Assembly (NCBI GenBank): GCA_029555925.1
Contig: JAKPQU010000463.1
Location: 1-28,872, forward strand
Direction of reading: 5' to 3'
Length of the DNA: 28,872 nt
Source of the DNA: Bacillota bacterium
Lineage (GTDB): Bacteria > Eremiobacterota > SpSt-956 > JAKJGF01
Position numbers and translations under genes: made by a program. This document shows, piece after piece, positions 1 to 8,718 of this stretch (its first letter is position 1; each line of letters opens with the position of its first letter). The notes under the pieces were generated by a model. The model saw nothing but the letters and a program-made list of their open reading frames with translations, did not search any database and was not told the DNA's origin.

Positions 1-86
1 TTAATTTCTAATACTATAGAAAAAACTAATTTTTCTTCTCCAGAGCCTGCCAGGCAGAAGCTTTTTATGGATACCCTTTTACCTGT
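1..86 (+). repeat. R1 dispersed repeat, left-edge copy
   Basis: These 86 bases match the reverse complement of 28691-28776 at 78 of 86 positions by eye. Both copies carry the core AGAGCCTGCCAGGCAGAAGC or a close variant, with an imperfect GCCTG/CAGGC palindrome. Weaker similarity continues past base 86 to about base 97, up to the stop codon of the histidine kinase gene. Shorter related copies lie at 8525-8585 and 28812-28872, and diverged ones at 22790-22939. No coding content is seen. Confidence 0.9.
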
Positions 87-94
87 ATTGGTAC

Positions 95-2095
95 TTAGTG
101 AGTAGTGACATGTGCATTTAAGTGATTGAGAGGTAATGTAAAATAAAATTTACTTCCAGAAGGAACATTTTCTTCGACCCAGATTCTTCCTCCGTGAGCT
201 TCGACTGCCATTTTACAGAAAGAAAGACCTATGCCTGTTGAGGTGCTAATCTGCGATTCCTCTGTATTCAGACTGAAAAAATGTTCAAATATTTTTTTCC
301 TGTACTCCGGCGGAACACCTGGCCCTTCATCAATAATACAAAAAACGAAGTCTTTTTCATCATTAATGATTTCTATCTTGATTTTACTGGATGATTTGGA
401 ATTTTTAATTCCATTATCAAGAATGTTCATTAAAACCCGGGACAGGAGATATTTATCTGCTTTTAGAGTAGGACATTTCTCGGGGAGAGACGTTATAACT
501 TCAATATTTTTGTTCTGAATTTTTATACTCATTTTATTCAATAGTTCTTCCAGAATTTCTTTTATACCTATCGGGAAATAGTTTATTTTAATTTTTCTTT
601 CTTCCATTTTAGCTATTTCAAGCATGTTCATAGTCATTTCTGATATATCTAGAGAGCTCAAAAAGATATTTTGAAACATTCGCTGAAAAGTCTCATTTTT
701 AATACCGCTATTTTTGTACAGAAATTCAGAATAGGACATTATTCCCTGAAGGTGACCTTTCAGGTCATGAACGATCATGTAAGTTAATTTTTCTTTTTTC
801 ATTTCAAGTTCTTTTAATTTCTTATTTTTTTCCTGGAGAGTTTTCAAATTTTCTTGCAGTTTTTCATAAAGTGTTGCATTTTTAATTGCAATAACGATAT
901 GGTCACAGATGGCATCTAACAGTGATTTTTCTTCTGTTGAATATTCTTCTTCTTTTCTCTTACCCAGAACTATTATACCTGTAACTTCTTCTTTATGCTT
1001 CAAAGGCACTGTAACCATAGAGACAATATTTTCCTTTGCAACAAGCGTTTCTGTCATATCAGAATTACTATCGTCCTGTCTTAATCTTCCTTCTACTGTT
1101 TTTCCCATCCTGAGGGCTTTCCCCCTGCTTCCTTTATCTGCTCTGACAGGGTTTTTCTTCAGGTAATTCACCAGCATATTCGAGATACCCTGGGAAGCAA
1201 CAGGAAGTAATTCACCGGCATCATTTAAAAACATTATAAGCCCTGTGTCTGACTTTGTAGCATCCATGACCCTTTGAAGGGTATTATTTAAAATAATATC
1301 CAGATGTAATGTACTGTTTATTTCCGCCGCGATTTTAGAAACAAGATATAAATTTTTCGATACAAACCCGTCAAGCCTTAAAAAATAATCTTCTTCCTTT
1401 AAAGGCCTCTCGATAAGAACAATCAGTGAATTATTATCAAAGGGCTCTCTACTTTTTCTGTACCGTACAAGAAATTTCTCAGAATATTTATTATATATGT
1501 AACCTTCTGGTTTGCCCGGGGTAGAAGGCATTTCACAATATGAATTCTTAGAATTAAGCCTCTTTAGGAGAGAAATAAAATCTATCTCTTTTAATTCTAT
1601 TTCCGATAATTCCGAAAATTCTAAAAATCCCTCATTTACACTGATAATCTGTCCTGTTTTTTCATCTATTACAGCTATGGCCATATCCGATTTATCATAA
1701 AGATATTTCTGTGTGGAGAGCAATATTTTCAATTCATTAAATTTTAATCCGTACATATCTTTGAGAGAGGAAATTAATAAATCTGTTTCAGATTTTTCTT
1801 CTGAAGATGAGATTTCTCTTTCTCTGTTTTCATTATCTGTGTGTATTTCGGAGCTTGAAAGGATGCCCTCTTTTCCAAGTTCCGTCTGTAAAAATTCTGA
1901 AATATTAAAACGACAGTATGAACAGAAGCTGGCATCCCCTTTTACCGGTTTCTGACACCTGGGACAGACGAGCAATAAATCTTTATTCTGGATAAGTGGT
2001 TTAATTTTTTTACCGCACCATTTACAAAAGTTTGAATTACTTTCATTTTCAGTATTACAGACAGAGCATAAGATTTTTTTTTCTTCTGATGACAT
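95..2095 (-). CDS. Zinc-ribbon PAS/GAF sensor histidine kinase
   Basis: Predicted soluble, cytoplasmic histidine kinase of 666 residues; no membrane helix is visible. Two four-Cys zinc ribbons open the protein (C10/C13/C24/C27 and C44/C47/C58/C61). A PAS-like segment follows at about 130-240 and a GAF domain at about 255-410. Next come a short coiled coil and a HisKA dimerisation helix with the phospho-acceptor His at about 443 (IVHDLKGHLQG). The ATPase domain has an N box (NILDNGIKNS), a G1 box (DEGPGVP) and a G2 region (GIGLSFC). No receiver domain or response regulator is adjacent, so the partner is encoded elsewhere. The ATG is preceded by AAAGGAT at good spacing. The stop codon touches the edge of the left R1 repeat, and the last residues (HVTTH) come from heptamer-like DNA. 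Signal and target are unknown. Confidence 0.93.
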   Translation of the reverse strand: MSSEEKKILCSVCNTENESNSNFCKWCGKKIKPLIQNKDLLLVCPRCQKPVKGDASFCSYCRFNISEFLQTELGKEGILSSSEIHTDNENREREISSSEEKSETDLLISSLKDMYGLKFNELKILLSTQKYLYDKSDMAIAVIDEKTGQIISVNEGFLEFSELSEIELKEIDFISLLKRLNSKNSYCEMPSTPGKPEGYIYNKYSEKFLVRYRKSREPFDNNSLIVLIERPLKEEDYFLRLDGFVSKNLYLVSKIAAEINSTLHLDIILNNTLQRVMDATKSDTGLIMFLNDAGELLPVASQGISNMLVNYLKKNPVRADKGSRGKALRMGKTVEGRLRQDDSNSDMTETLVAKENIVSMVTVPLKHKEEVTGIIVLGKRKEEEYSTEEKSLLDAICDHIVIAIKNATLYEKLQENLKTLQEKNKKLKELEMKKEKLTYMIVHDLKGHLQGIMSYSEFLYKNSGIKNETFQRMFQNIFLSSLDISEMTMNMLEIAKMEERKIKINYFPIGIKEILEELLNKMSIKIQNKNIEVITSLPEKCPTLKADKYLLSRVLMNILDNGIKNSKSSSKIKIEIINDEKDFVFCIIDEGPGVPPEYRKKIFEHFFSLNTEESQISTSTGIGLSFCKMAVEAHGGRIWVEENVPSGSKFYFTLPLNHLNAHVTTH

Positions 2096-2706
2096 ATTAT
2101 ATCCTTTATGTAAGCATTCAGCAGTTAGTTGTCAACTGGAGATTATGAAGACTGTCTCTGTTATTGACCTGAGCATAAGCATATAATAAAGGTCTTGGGG
2201 GAGCAGTTATGTATTATTTATACTCACCTCAGTACACTTATATGAGAATCGTAACGGGTAAGGTTTGACGGGATAAACAAATTATCTTCATCCGTTATGA
2301 CATACCGTCAGTCTGAAAATAAAATTCAATGACACCGGTTACGTAATTTCTGTCAAAATTGATTGCTTATAGCTAACACGATATTTCTATTCACATGTAT
2401 TTTATGTTATAATAATTATTATTATCTGTTAGCCTTTTCACAAAAGCTGAAATAATATTTATACAAATGATTATAGCATTTTCAGGTAATATTTTGCAAG
2501 AAAATCCTGTAGATTTAATAAAGAGAGATTGTATTAAAAAATGACAGGTAATTTTATATATAAAAGTTTCAGATTATGGGTTCCCGGCACCATCATCAAT
2601 TAATAGATTTATGAAATCGAGTGCAATTTTCAGTAAAAGAGAAATTATCTATCATGAAAAAATACTTTCCCGATATAGAGGGAGAATGTAGAGGTCTTTT
2701 TGTTAA
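2096..2706. other. Divergent intergenic region, 611 bp
   Basis: AT-rich gap between the two divergent kinase genes; no convincing ORF. It holds an R2 repeat (2238-2306) and, at 2602-2618, a 17-base sequence found again at 5400-5416. For the left-hand gene, a TTGACA lies 17 bases from TACATA just upstream of the start, but it would leave almost no leader, so I do not call it a promoter. A TATAAT near 2410 has no good -35 partner. Confidence 0.5.
2238..2306 (+). repeat. R2 dispersed intergenic element, copy 1
   Basis: Begins TTATATGAGAATCGTAACGG and ends in a CTTCATCCGTTATGAC-like segment. It aligns along its whole length with 11452-11517, and both ends recur in inverse orientation around 22715-23005. 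The left end runs directly into heptamer-like GGGTAA units, which links this family to the heptamer arrays. Confidence 0.6.
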
Positions 2707-5268
2707 GTGTTTATCTGCCCCGAATGTAACGGTAAAAACGAAAAAGATGCCAGTTTTTGCTGTAAATGTGGTATCACCCTGGAGAGAAGTTTAATCTCCG
2801 GAAAAGAGGTACCTAAAGAAAAATGTCCCGAATGTAATACGGATAATGAAAAGGATGCTAAATTTTGCTGTAAATGCGGCATCACTTTAATTATCGAAGA
2901 TTCCCCTTCAGAACTTCACCCCCTTTCTCCCGGGACTATTTTATCCGGCAGATATAAAATAATAAGAGAAGTTAAAAGAGGCGGTATGGGATGTATTTAC
3001 GAAGCAAAACATATAAGCCTTGAGAAAACTTATGCAGTCAAAGAACTTCTGAATATATCTATGGACAGCCGGAGCAGACTGGAAGCCATACAGCGTTTTG
3101 AACAGGAGGGTAAAATACTATCGGAATTAAACCATCCGAATTTGCCTTCTGTAAGTGATTTTTTCTTCCTCAATGGCAGATACTACCTGGTAATGGACTT
3201 TATAAGGGGGAAAGATCTGAGCTGTTTACTCAAAGACGATTATCCTGTCGGCATCCCGGAAGAAACTGTAATGGAGTGGGCTCTGCAGATCTGTGAAATA
3301 CTCGAATACCTCCACAGTAGAAATCCTCCTGTCATATACAGAGACATAAAACCGGCCAATATAATGATAAGGGAAAGTGACAGAAAAGCTGTCCTTATAG
3401 ACTTCGGGATTGCAAGAAAACTCTTTGAAGACGAACTATCTCAGACAAAGACTGCTATAGGTACGGCCGGTTATTCATCTCCCGAACAATATGAAGGTAA
3501 ACCTGTTCCGCAGAGTGATTTATATTCTCTTGGCGCTACTATGTACCAGCTTATTACAGGAAAAAAATCTGTACCCTTTACGTTTCCTTCTCTTATAAAT
3601 GAAAAACCGGATATTTCAGAAAAAACAAATGCTGTAATAATGACTGCTCTCAGACATAATGTAAGTGAACGTTTTCAGAGTGCAACTGAAATGAAAAAAG
3701 CAATATCAGGTATGGTCGAAATAAAAACCCCGCAGGTAGATATTAAAGACAGAATTGACCTTATGCTTCTTCAGCTTGAATCTCCGGAAAAACAGGTGAA
3801 AAAATATTTTATAGAGACTCTGGGAGAAACGAAAGATACAAGGATAATCCCTCCCATGCTGAAAGTATTAAAAACGGACCCTGACCCTGAAATCAGAATA
3901 GCGGCCTTAAAGACTCTTATACAGTTTAAAGGAGAAGAAAAAATAGAACATATCCTCAAGTCAGTATTATTGGATGATAAAAATGTTCTCGTAAGGGTAA
4001 AAGCCGTTCAGTTTATGCCGGAATATAACGAAAAAGCTTTTATAGAACCTTTAATTAAATCCCTTGATGATAGTGCAGAAGAAGTAAGAATGGCTGCTAT
4101 AAGTTCTCTGGGGAAATTAAAAGCAGGGAAAGCACTGGAGCCTCTATGGAAAATCTTTCGGGAAGAAAAAGGGTTAATAAGGGAAGATGCTCTTAATGCT
4201 ATTGAAAAGATTTCCCCGGAAACTATAAAAAACTGGGAAATAGACAATCAGAAGAAGATGGAGAAATTACAGAATAAAAAGAATCTTATAACTGTAATAT
4301 CAATAGGTTTTCTATTCGTAATAAGCCTTTTTATATTGAAATATCTTTTACTTCGGATTAATGAACAAAAAATAGACACCTTTCTTTCTGCAGGTTTTAC
4401 TCACCTGGATAATAACAGAAACGAAGAGGCCAGGGAAGAATTTGACCATGCCAGAATTCTCCTTGAAAAATCACCGTCTTCAAAGAAAAAAGCACAGCTC
4501 TTTTACGGAACAGGCATGACCTATTATCAGGAAAATAAAGCAAAAGCTATAGAAAATTTTGAAAAAGCTATCACATTCGATAAAGATTTAGGTGAACCTT
4601 ATCTTTATCTGGGTAATACATATTTAAGAGAAAAAAATTATATAAAAGCATTGCCATATCTGGAAAAAGCAAAAGAACTTATGCCTGATGAAGAAAATGT
4701 TTATCTGGCTCTTAAAGATATATATAACAGGACAGATGAAAGAGAAAAAGCAGATGCAATAATGCAGGAATACTCTGCAAAATTTCCGGGAAGTTTGGAT
4801 AAACATATAAATACAGAGCGGTTAAACAATAAAGGTATTGACAGCCTGAATGAAAAAAAATATACGGAAGCCATAGATTATTTTACCCGGTCATTACAAA
4901 TAGACCGGGTAAATCCCGATACCTGTTACTATCTTGGTATAGCTTATCTGAAAGTCGATAAAAATCAGGCAGAACATTACCTTAAAGAAGCCCTTGATTA
5001 TTCTCCCGGTTACATAGAAGCACTTATCAGTCTGGCACAATTAAAATATGACCTGAAAAATTATAATGAAACAATTGCATGGTCTAAAAAAGGGATTGAG
5101 ATAAATCCTAAAACAGGAAGATTTTATGTCCTTATGGGCATATCATACTACAACGTCGGACAAAAAAATGAAGCCCTTGCAGCCCTTAATAAATATCTGG
5201 AACTGGAACCGGGTGGAAAATATTCAAATATTGCAACAGAGATAATAAAAGAAATTAAGTCCCCGTAG
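2707..5268 (+). CDS. Zinc-ribbon Ser/Thr protein kinase with HEAT repeats, TM helix and TPRs
   Basis: Membrane-anchored eukaryote-like Ser/Thr kinase of 853 residues. Two nearly identical zinc ribbons (C4/C7/C18/C21 and C40/C43/C54/C57) precede a complete kinase domain at about 83-335. It has a glycine loop GGMG at 92-95, Lys112 in AVK, an alpha-C Glu near 134, a catalytic loop YRDIKPAN (Asp213, Asn218) and DFG at 232-234. HRD is changed to YRD, which leaves the catalytic Asp intact. Residues about 345-500 form HEAT-like repeats, about 525-548 one membrane helix, and about 555-853 TPRs, presumably outside the membrane. The start is GTG: an in-frame TAA lies one codon upstream and an AGAGG sits about 12 bases before. 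The domain order suggests that external TPR-mediated contacts could control cytoplasmic phosphorylation. Substrate unknown. Confidence 0.93.
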   Translation: MFICPECNGKNEKDASFCCKCGITLERSLISGKEVPKEKCPECNTDNEKDAKFCCKCGITLIIEDSPSELHPLSPGTILSGRYKIIREVKRGGMGCIYEAKHISLEKTYAVKELLNISMDSRSRLEAIQRFEQEGKILSELNHPNLPSVSDFFFLNGRYYLVMDFIRGKDLSCLLKDDYPVGIPEETVMEWALQICEILEYLHSRNPPVIYRDIKPANIMIRESDRKAVLIDFGIARKLFEDELSQTKTAIGTAGYSSPEQYEGKPVPQSDLYSLGATMYQLITGKKSVPFTFPSLINEKPDISEKTNAVIMTALRHNVSERFQSATEMKKAISGMVEIKTPQVDIKDRIDLMLLQLESPEKQVKKYFIETLGETKDTRIIPPMLKVLKTDPDPEIRIAALKTLIQFKGEEKIEHILKSVLLDDKNVLVRVKAVQFMPEYNEKAFIEPLIKSLDDSAEEVRMAAISSLGKLKAGKALEPLWKIFREEKGLIREDALNAIEKISPETIKNWEIDNQKKMEKLQNKKNLITVISIGFLFVISLFILKYLLLRINEQKIDTFLSAGFTHLDNNRNEEAREEFDHARILLEKSPSSKKKAQLFYGTGMTYYQENKAKAIENFEKAITFDKDLGEPYLYLGNTYLREKNYIKALPYLEKAKELMPDEENVYLALKDIYNRTDEREKADAIMQEYSAKFPGSLDKHINTERLNNKGIDSLNEKKYTEAIDYFTRSLQIDRVNPDTCYYLGIAYLKVDKNQAEHYLKEALDYSPGYIEALISLAQLKYDLKNYNETIAWSKKGIEINPKTGRFYVLMGISYYNVGQKNEALAALNKYLELEPGGKYSNIATEIIKEIKSP

Positions 5269-5292
5269 AAGGTAACCATGATTCACTATAAT

Positions 5293-5363
5293 CGTGACGC
5301 GTAACGCGTGACGCGTGACGGGTTTAATCCCTGCACATCACGCATTACGCTTTACGCATTACG
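5293..5363. repeat. Inverted heptamer array (GTGACGC / GCATTAC type)
   Basis: Four CGTGACG/CGTAACG units are followed, after a short spacer, by CATCACG-CATTACG-type units in the opposite sense. The two 28-base arms pair at about 22 positions, so the array can fold as an imperfect hairpin just downstream of the kinase stop codon. Confidence 0.8.
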
Positions 5364-5399
5364 AGGTCATTATTTATGGATAGTTATGAAACTAACTGT

Positions 5400-5446
5400 A
5401 ATAGATTTATGAAATCAATTATAATTTCCAGTGAAAGTAAATCTAC
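5400..5446 (+). repeat. Short dispersed repeat shared with 2602
   Basis: The first 17 bases (AATAGATTTATGAAATC) are identical to 2602-2618, and weaker similarity continues for about 25 bases (AATTTYCAGTRAAAG). Both copies precede + strand genes, but they are 55 to 270 bases from the starts, so no function is assigned. Confidence 0.5.
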
Positions 5447-5469
5447 CTCTCGTAAAAAACACTATCTAT

Positions 5470-5498
5470 TTGTGTTTAACAGGATTTTAGTGTATAAT
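5470..5498 (+). promoter_or_regulatory. Candidate sigma-70-type promoter for the pilin cluster
   Basis: TTGTGT (5470-5475) is followed after 17 bases by a perfect TATAAT (5493-5498). The TATAAT lies in a 13-base tandem duplication, so a second TATAAT occurs at 5506-5511. The leader would be about 165 bases and would include the GCGTCAC triplet array. Confidence 0.4.
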
Positions 5499-5560
5499 TA
5501 AAGTGTATAATTAAAGAGTATAGGAATTTTCATTGTAGACTGGTTTCATGGGTAAGCTTC

Positions 5561-5582
5561 GCGTCACGCGTCACGCGTCACG
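5561..5582 (+). repeat. Perfect GCGTCAC triple heptamer
   Basis: Three uninterrupted GCGTCAC units plus one base. It is identical in unit to the four-copy tract at 11634-11661. Confidence 0.9.
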
Positions 5583-5668
5583 ATAATTTATCAGAATTTA
5601 ATTAGAGTGAAAAGTGAAAAGAAGAGCTCCTTGCTCATGACTCACGGCTCACTCTTTAAGGGATATTT

Positions 5669-6382
5669 ATGAAAAACTACTGTTTTTCCTGGAATGGAAT
5701 GACTTTAGTTGAAGCCATGATTTCACTGGCCATATTTTCTATGGTCGGGACTATGTTATTTACAATATTCTCTTTTTCTACAAAAGCGTGGCTTAAAATC
5801 AGTGATACAATATCATTAAGGGACAGTGGTAATTTGATTTTAAGCAGACTGGAGAATGAACTGTCTGCCAGTACTATCAGCAGCGTAGAAGTGATTGTCT
5901 ATCCGGAAAAAACTGTTAACAGAGCAATCTCTTTTTTATCAGCTATTGACGGAGATTACCGGATTGCACCTGATAGTTCCGGTCGAATGGAATGGAAAAA
6001 ATTTATTATATTTTATCTGGAAGGAGATACAACATTCATCCGGAACGGATATTATCAGCTCTGGAGTAAAGAAGTTTTTCTTGGAGATTATACTTCGTCT
6101 GCAGATAAATATTTGCTGAAAGACCTTCCCTTTCCTCCTTTAGAGGGTGAAAGCAGAACCTATCCTGTAATTTCTTATATAAAGAATTCTATTGCCAGTT
6201 CAGAACCTTATATTACCAGACCGAGATCTATTGCAAGATATATAACATTCCTGGATTTTAAGGTAAACAGTGAGAGGAAAAAGGTGGAATTATTTTTTAA
6301 CGTCAGCAAACCTTCAAATAACAACTATGAAACAGCTCTGGAACAGATGCAAATAAAAAGTACCGTAACTCTTAGAAATTAA
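5669..6382 (+). CDS. PilW/GspJ-like minor pilin with prepilin leader
   Basis: A 237-residue type IV pilin-like protein. The ten-residue leader ends in Gly10 and is followed by MTLVEAMISLAIFSMVGTML, which gives a prepilin peptidase site G10|M11 with the required Glu at mature position +5 (residue 15). One hydrophobic helix follows, then a beta-rich globular part. The length and first-gene position resemble PilW or GspJ minor pilins, which help prime pilus or pseudopilus assembly. The ATG has AAGGGAT 5 bases upstream. The next gene starts 18 bases after its stop, so the two are probably co-transcribed. The window has no assembly ATPase, platform protein or secretin, so type IV pilus and type II secretion cannot be told apart. 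Confidence 0.85.
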   Translation: MKNYCFSWNGMTLVEAMISLAIFSMVGTMLFTIFSFSTKAWLKISDTISLRDSGNLILSRLENELSASTISSVEVIVYPEKTVNRAISFLSAIDGDYRIAPDSSGRMEWKKFIIFYLEGDTTFIRNGYYQLWSKEVFLGDYTSSADKYLLKDLPFPPLEGESRTYPVISYIKNSIASSEPYITRPRSIARYITFLDFKVNSERKKVELFFNVSKPSNNNYETALEQMQIKSTVTLRN

Positions 6383-6400
6383 AAAAGAGGGGGATTTTTT

Positions 6401-7987
6401 ATGAAAGATTTCTTAAATAAGAAAGATGGCATTGCTTTAATAAGTGTTTTACTGATTATACCAGTTTTACTTATTTTGCTGACATCAATGGTCTTTTTAA
6501 CTTCTGAAATCCTTCGCAGAACCAGGTCGGATCTGAATAAAAATATGATTAATCCCCTGTCAGATTCTGCTCTTACAGAAGCAATAATTTTACTCGAAGA
6601 TAATATTGAATGGGGTAAAAATAAGGAAAAACTATTTATGAAATCTAAAGACCAGGATTTAAAAATTGCGGGATTTAATACTAAATATCTTCCCGAACCA
6701 AATTCCCGGTTAATCTTTGAAAATCAGGGTGCTTTTTACGTAAGTTTCGATCCTAACGATTCTGTATGGGGAGATGAAAAATATTATTCCGTTAATAATC
6801 TCGGAGGTTCTTCTTCTGTTCCCGGCTACAGGCCTGATATGGAAGTACCTCCCCATTCGGCTCTTATTGTAATTACAGCAGCCAGTGATGATGAAGTCAG
6901 GCATGTAGACGTTATAGTTACTGCAATACCGGACGGTATTGTACAGAGCGGTTCCAGAGGGGCCATTACTATTACAACAGATAAATTAGGCATTGGAACC
7001 AGAGGAGGGCCTTTTAGCCTTCATTCAAATGCCGAAGACGTTTCTGTAAAACTTATCGATCTGTCTGATAAGAAAGATTTAATATGTGATATTAAATATA
7101 ATTGTAATGTTACTGCCAGCGGTCAGATATTATCTCCTGTAAATGATCCGAATCATTTCAAAAGCAAAAGTGGTAAGAAGGATATTCCATTACTTGATAT
7201 TTCAGAACTGGTTGCAAATGAGCGTTTTGAGCCTGAAGAAATACCTTCCGGTACTTATATAAAAGATGGAAATCTTCTGAATTATTACAGAGATGGTAAA
7301 AAACCATCAGGTAAGCCTGATCGGGTAATTTATAAAGGTAATGAAATTGTACCGGGGTTAAAGTTCAACGGCTACGATTTATCCATGGATAGAAACCTGA
7401 AAGTAGCTTATGATAGAAAAAATCTTTCAGGTAAGACCGGTAATGTCGCTTTTCATGGAATAATATTCAGACTTAATAAGTCAAGTCTTTATGCTCCCGG
7501 TAATGGGGAGAGAGATTTCACAAAAGACGGCGGACCCTATCATTATGGTAATGTAATATTAACAAATGTCGATGATGACCCGGTAACAGGTAAGGGTAAT
7601 ATTTACGCAGAAGGGACCATTAAAATAGAAGGGAATTCGAGCAAAATAAAATCTGGAACAGACTCGATAGCCCTTTACTCAAGCGGAGACATCAGTATGA
7701 ATATGAGTGGTGGAGATGCCATGTTTACAGGGCTTATTTATAGTATGGGAGATTTTTATTGCACCGTTCCGAAAGACAAAAAAATTAAAATAACAGGTGC
7801 ATTGCTGGTAGCAGGAAAAGATCCCTCCAGAGACCCGGAAGGAGCTTCTGTTGATCCCGGAATTATGTCTCTGGAAGGTAATGAGGTAACGTTCCAGTTT
7901 GATGAAACATTTCTCAGTCCCTTACCGTCGGCAAATAGTGGGGGTAAGTATGGATTTAAAGTCATATACTGGTATAAATCGATATAG
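6401..7987 (+). CDS. PilX/GspK-like large minor pilin
   Basis: A 528-residue protein with a short basic leader ending KKDG, then IALISVLLIIPVLLILLTSM. This is a prepilin-like cleavage site with no Glu at +5. Lack of Glu+5 is typical of GspK/PilX, which sit at the pseudopilus tip. The remaining 480 or so residues are rich in Gly, Asn, Ser and Asp and have repeated beta-strand-like stretches (for example GNVILTNVDDD, GNIYAEGTIKIEG, GLIYSMGDFYC). That suggests a beta-solenoid-like exposed domain, much larger than a typical PilX. The RBS is GAGGGGG 9 bases before the ATG. Its 3' end overlaps the next pilin gene by 38 bases. Confidence 0.75.
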   Translation: MKDFLNKKDGIALISVLLIIPVLLILLTSMVFLTSEILRRTRSDLNKNMINPLSDSALTEAIILLEDNIEWGKNKEKLFMKSKDQDLKIAGFNTKYLPEPNSRLIFENQGAFYVSFDPNDSVWGDEKYYSVNNLGGSSSVPGYRPDMEVPPHSALIVITAASDDEVRHVDVIVTAIPDGIVQSGSRGAITITTDKLGIGTRGGPFSLHSNAEDVSVKLIDLSDKKDLICDIKYNCNVTASGQILSPVNDPNHFKSKSGKKDIPLLDISELVANERFEPEEIPSGTYIKDGNLLNYYRDGKKPSGKPDRVIYKGNEIVPGLKFNGYDLSMDRNLKVAYDRKNLSGKTGNVAFHGIIFRLNKSSLYAPGNGERDFTKDGGPYHYGNVILTNVDDDPVTGKGNIYAEGTIKIEGNSSKIKSGTDSIALYSSGDISMNMSGGDAMFTGLIYSMGDFYCTVPKDKKIKITGALLVAGKDPSRDPEGASVDPGIMSLEGNEVTFQFDETFLSPLPSANSGGKYGFKVIYWYKSI

Positions 7988-8372
7988 GCTTTCTGCCGGC
8001 GGAATGAGTCTTGCTGAAATAATTTTTTCTCTGGGAATGGTTTCCATAATCCTTGTAAGTTTAATAGCTACATTTTTTGCAGGGTTTGCGGCCATGCAAA
8101 AATGTATTGCCTATCAGGATGCTATAATTATAGCAAAAAGGATTATTGAAGAATATAAATCCATGGAATATGTCTCTGTTCCAATCTATAATCCTCCTGT
8201 TATAACAACGGAAAAAAATTTAAATGTAGAAATCAGCATAAATGAAGGTCTCTATGTTTCTACAGATTTGAAATATAAAAAAGTAACTGTTTCAGTATAT
8301 AATTCAATATCTAAAAAATCAGCTAAAAATGTTTCTGTCACTATGTCAGTGTATTTATATCCTTATAAATGA
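7950..8372 (+). CDS. PilV/GspI-like minor pilin
   Basis: A 140-residue prepilin-like protein. The leader ends in Gly18 and is followed by MSLAEIIFSLGMVSIILVSL, which gives site G18|M19 with Glu at +5 (residue 23). I chose the ATG at 7950 rather than an in-frame ATG at 7899: 7950 is preceded by GGGGG at good spacing and yields an 18-residue leader, while 7899 lies deeper in the upstream gene and has no RBS. It overlaps the preceding gene by 38 bases, consistent with translational coupling. It is the last gene of the cluster. The C-terminal part is small and beta-rich, as in PilV/GspI. Confidence 0.82.
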   Translation: MDLKSYTGINRYRLSAGGMSLAEIIFSLGMVSIILVSLIATFFAGFAAMQKCIAYQDAIIIAKRIIEEYKSMEYVSVPIYNPPVITTEKNLNVEISINEGLYVSTDLKYKKVTVSVYNSISKKSAKNVSVTMSVYLYPYK

Positions 8373-8476
8373 TGCAAATTTTTCAGAAATCCTTATTACT
8401 GAGGTGAGAAGTGAAAAGTCAGAAAACCTTATCTAATCTGGTTTATAACATATTAAAATATTAATTGCTTATACTT

Positions 8477-8527
8477 TATATGAAAATGATGAAGTTTGCA
8501 CCTTCACTGGATATTGATTTTCATATA
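8477..8527. repeat. Inverted repeat next to R1
   Basis: Perfect 11-base arms TATATGAAAAT (8477-8487) and ATTTTCATATA (8517-8527), with a second weaker pair (TGAAG/CTTCA) inside. It ends exactly where the R1 copy begins. It may act as a terminator of the pilin cluster or belong to the repeat; there is no clean U-tract. Confidence 0.45.
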
Positions 8528-8585
8528 AGGCAAATTATTTTTCTTCGTAAGAGCCTGTCAGGCAGAAGCTGATAAATGGTTACTA
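8525..8585 (+). repeat. R1 repeat, internal copy
   Basis: Sixty-one bases identical to 28812-28872, the right edge of the window. It contains the core GAGCCTGTCAGGCAGAAGCT. Perfect identity over this length between non-coding copies 20 kb apart points to recent spread or gene conversion. Confidence 0.93.
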
Positions 8586-8718
8586 ATTTCCTGTAGCGGT
8601 AATAAGAAGTTATGAAATATACTATAATCTCACATTACAGGAAGGATTTTTTTAATAAACTGTAGAATATTAGCTACCAATTATGAAAAGTTACAATTTT
8701 TAGGAGAGGGTGATCTTC

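Larger units (their letters stand above)
5269..5668. other. Repeat-rich intergenic region, 400 bp
   Basis: Lies between the Ser/Thr kinase and the pilin cluster. It contains an inverted heptamer array (5293-5363), a triple perfect heptamer (5561-5582), a tandem duplication of GTGTATAATTAAA (around 5491-5516) and a candidate promoter. It also contains the 17-mer GTATAGGAATTTTCATT (5518-5534), repeated exactly at 9589-9605. Around 5605-5655 is a further GTGAAAA/TCACTC-type degenerate array. No ORF is supported. Confidence 0.6.
8373..8718. other. Intergenic region with R1 repeat, about 345 bp
   Basis: Follows the pilin cluster. It contains degenerate GTGAGAAGTGAAAAG units near 8403, a stem-loop (8477-8527) and an R1 copy (8525-8585). 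No ORF or clear promoter is seen. Confidence 0.5.

Noticed and set aside
7899..7949. Earlier ATG for the third pilin gene
   Set aside because: No RBS, and a 35-residue prepilin leader would be unusual; the ATG at 7950 follows GGGGG with good spacing.
8710..8718. GTG start for the CuAO-N-like protein
   Set aside because: It overlaps the Shine-Dalgarno sequence; the TTG at 8719 is at the right distance.
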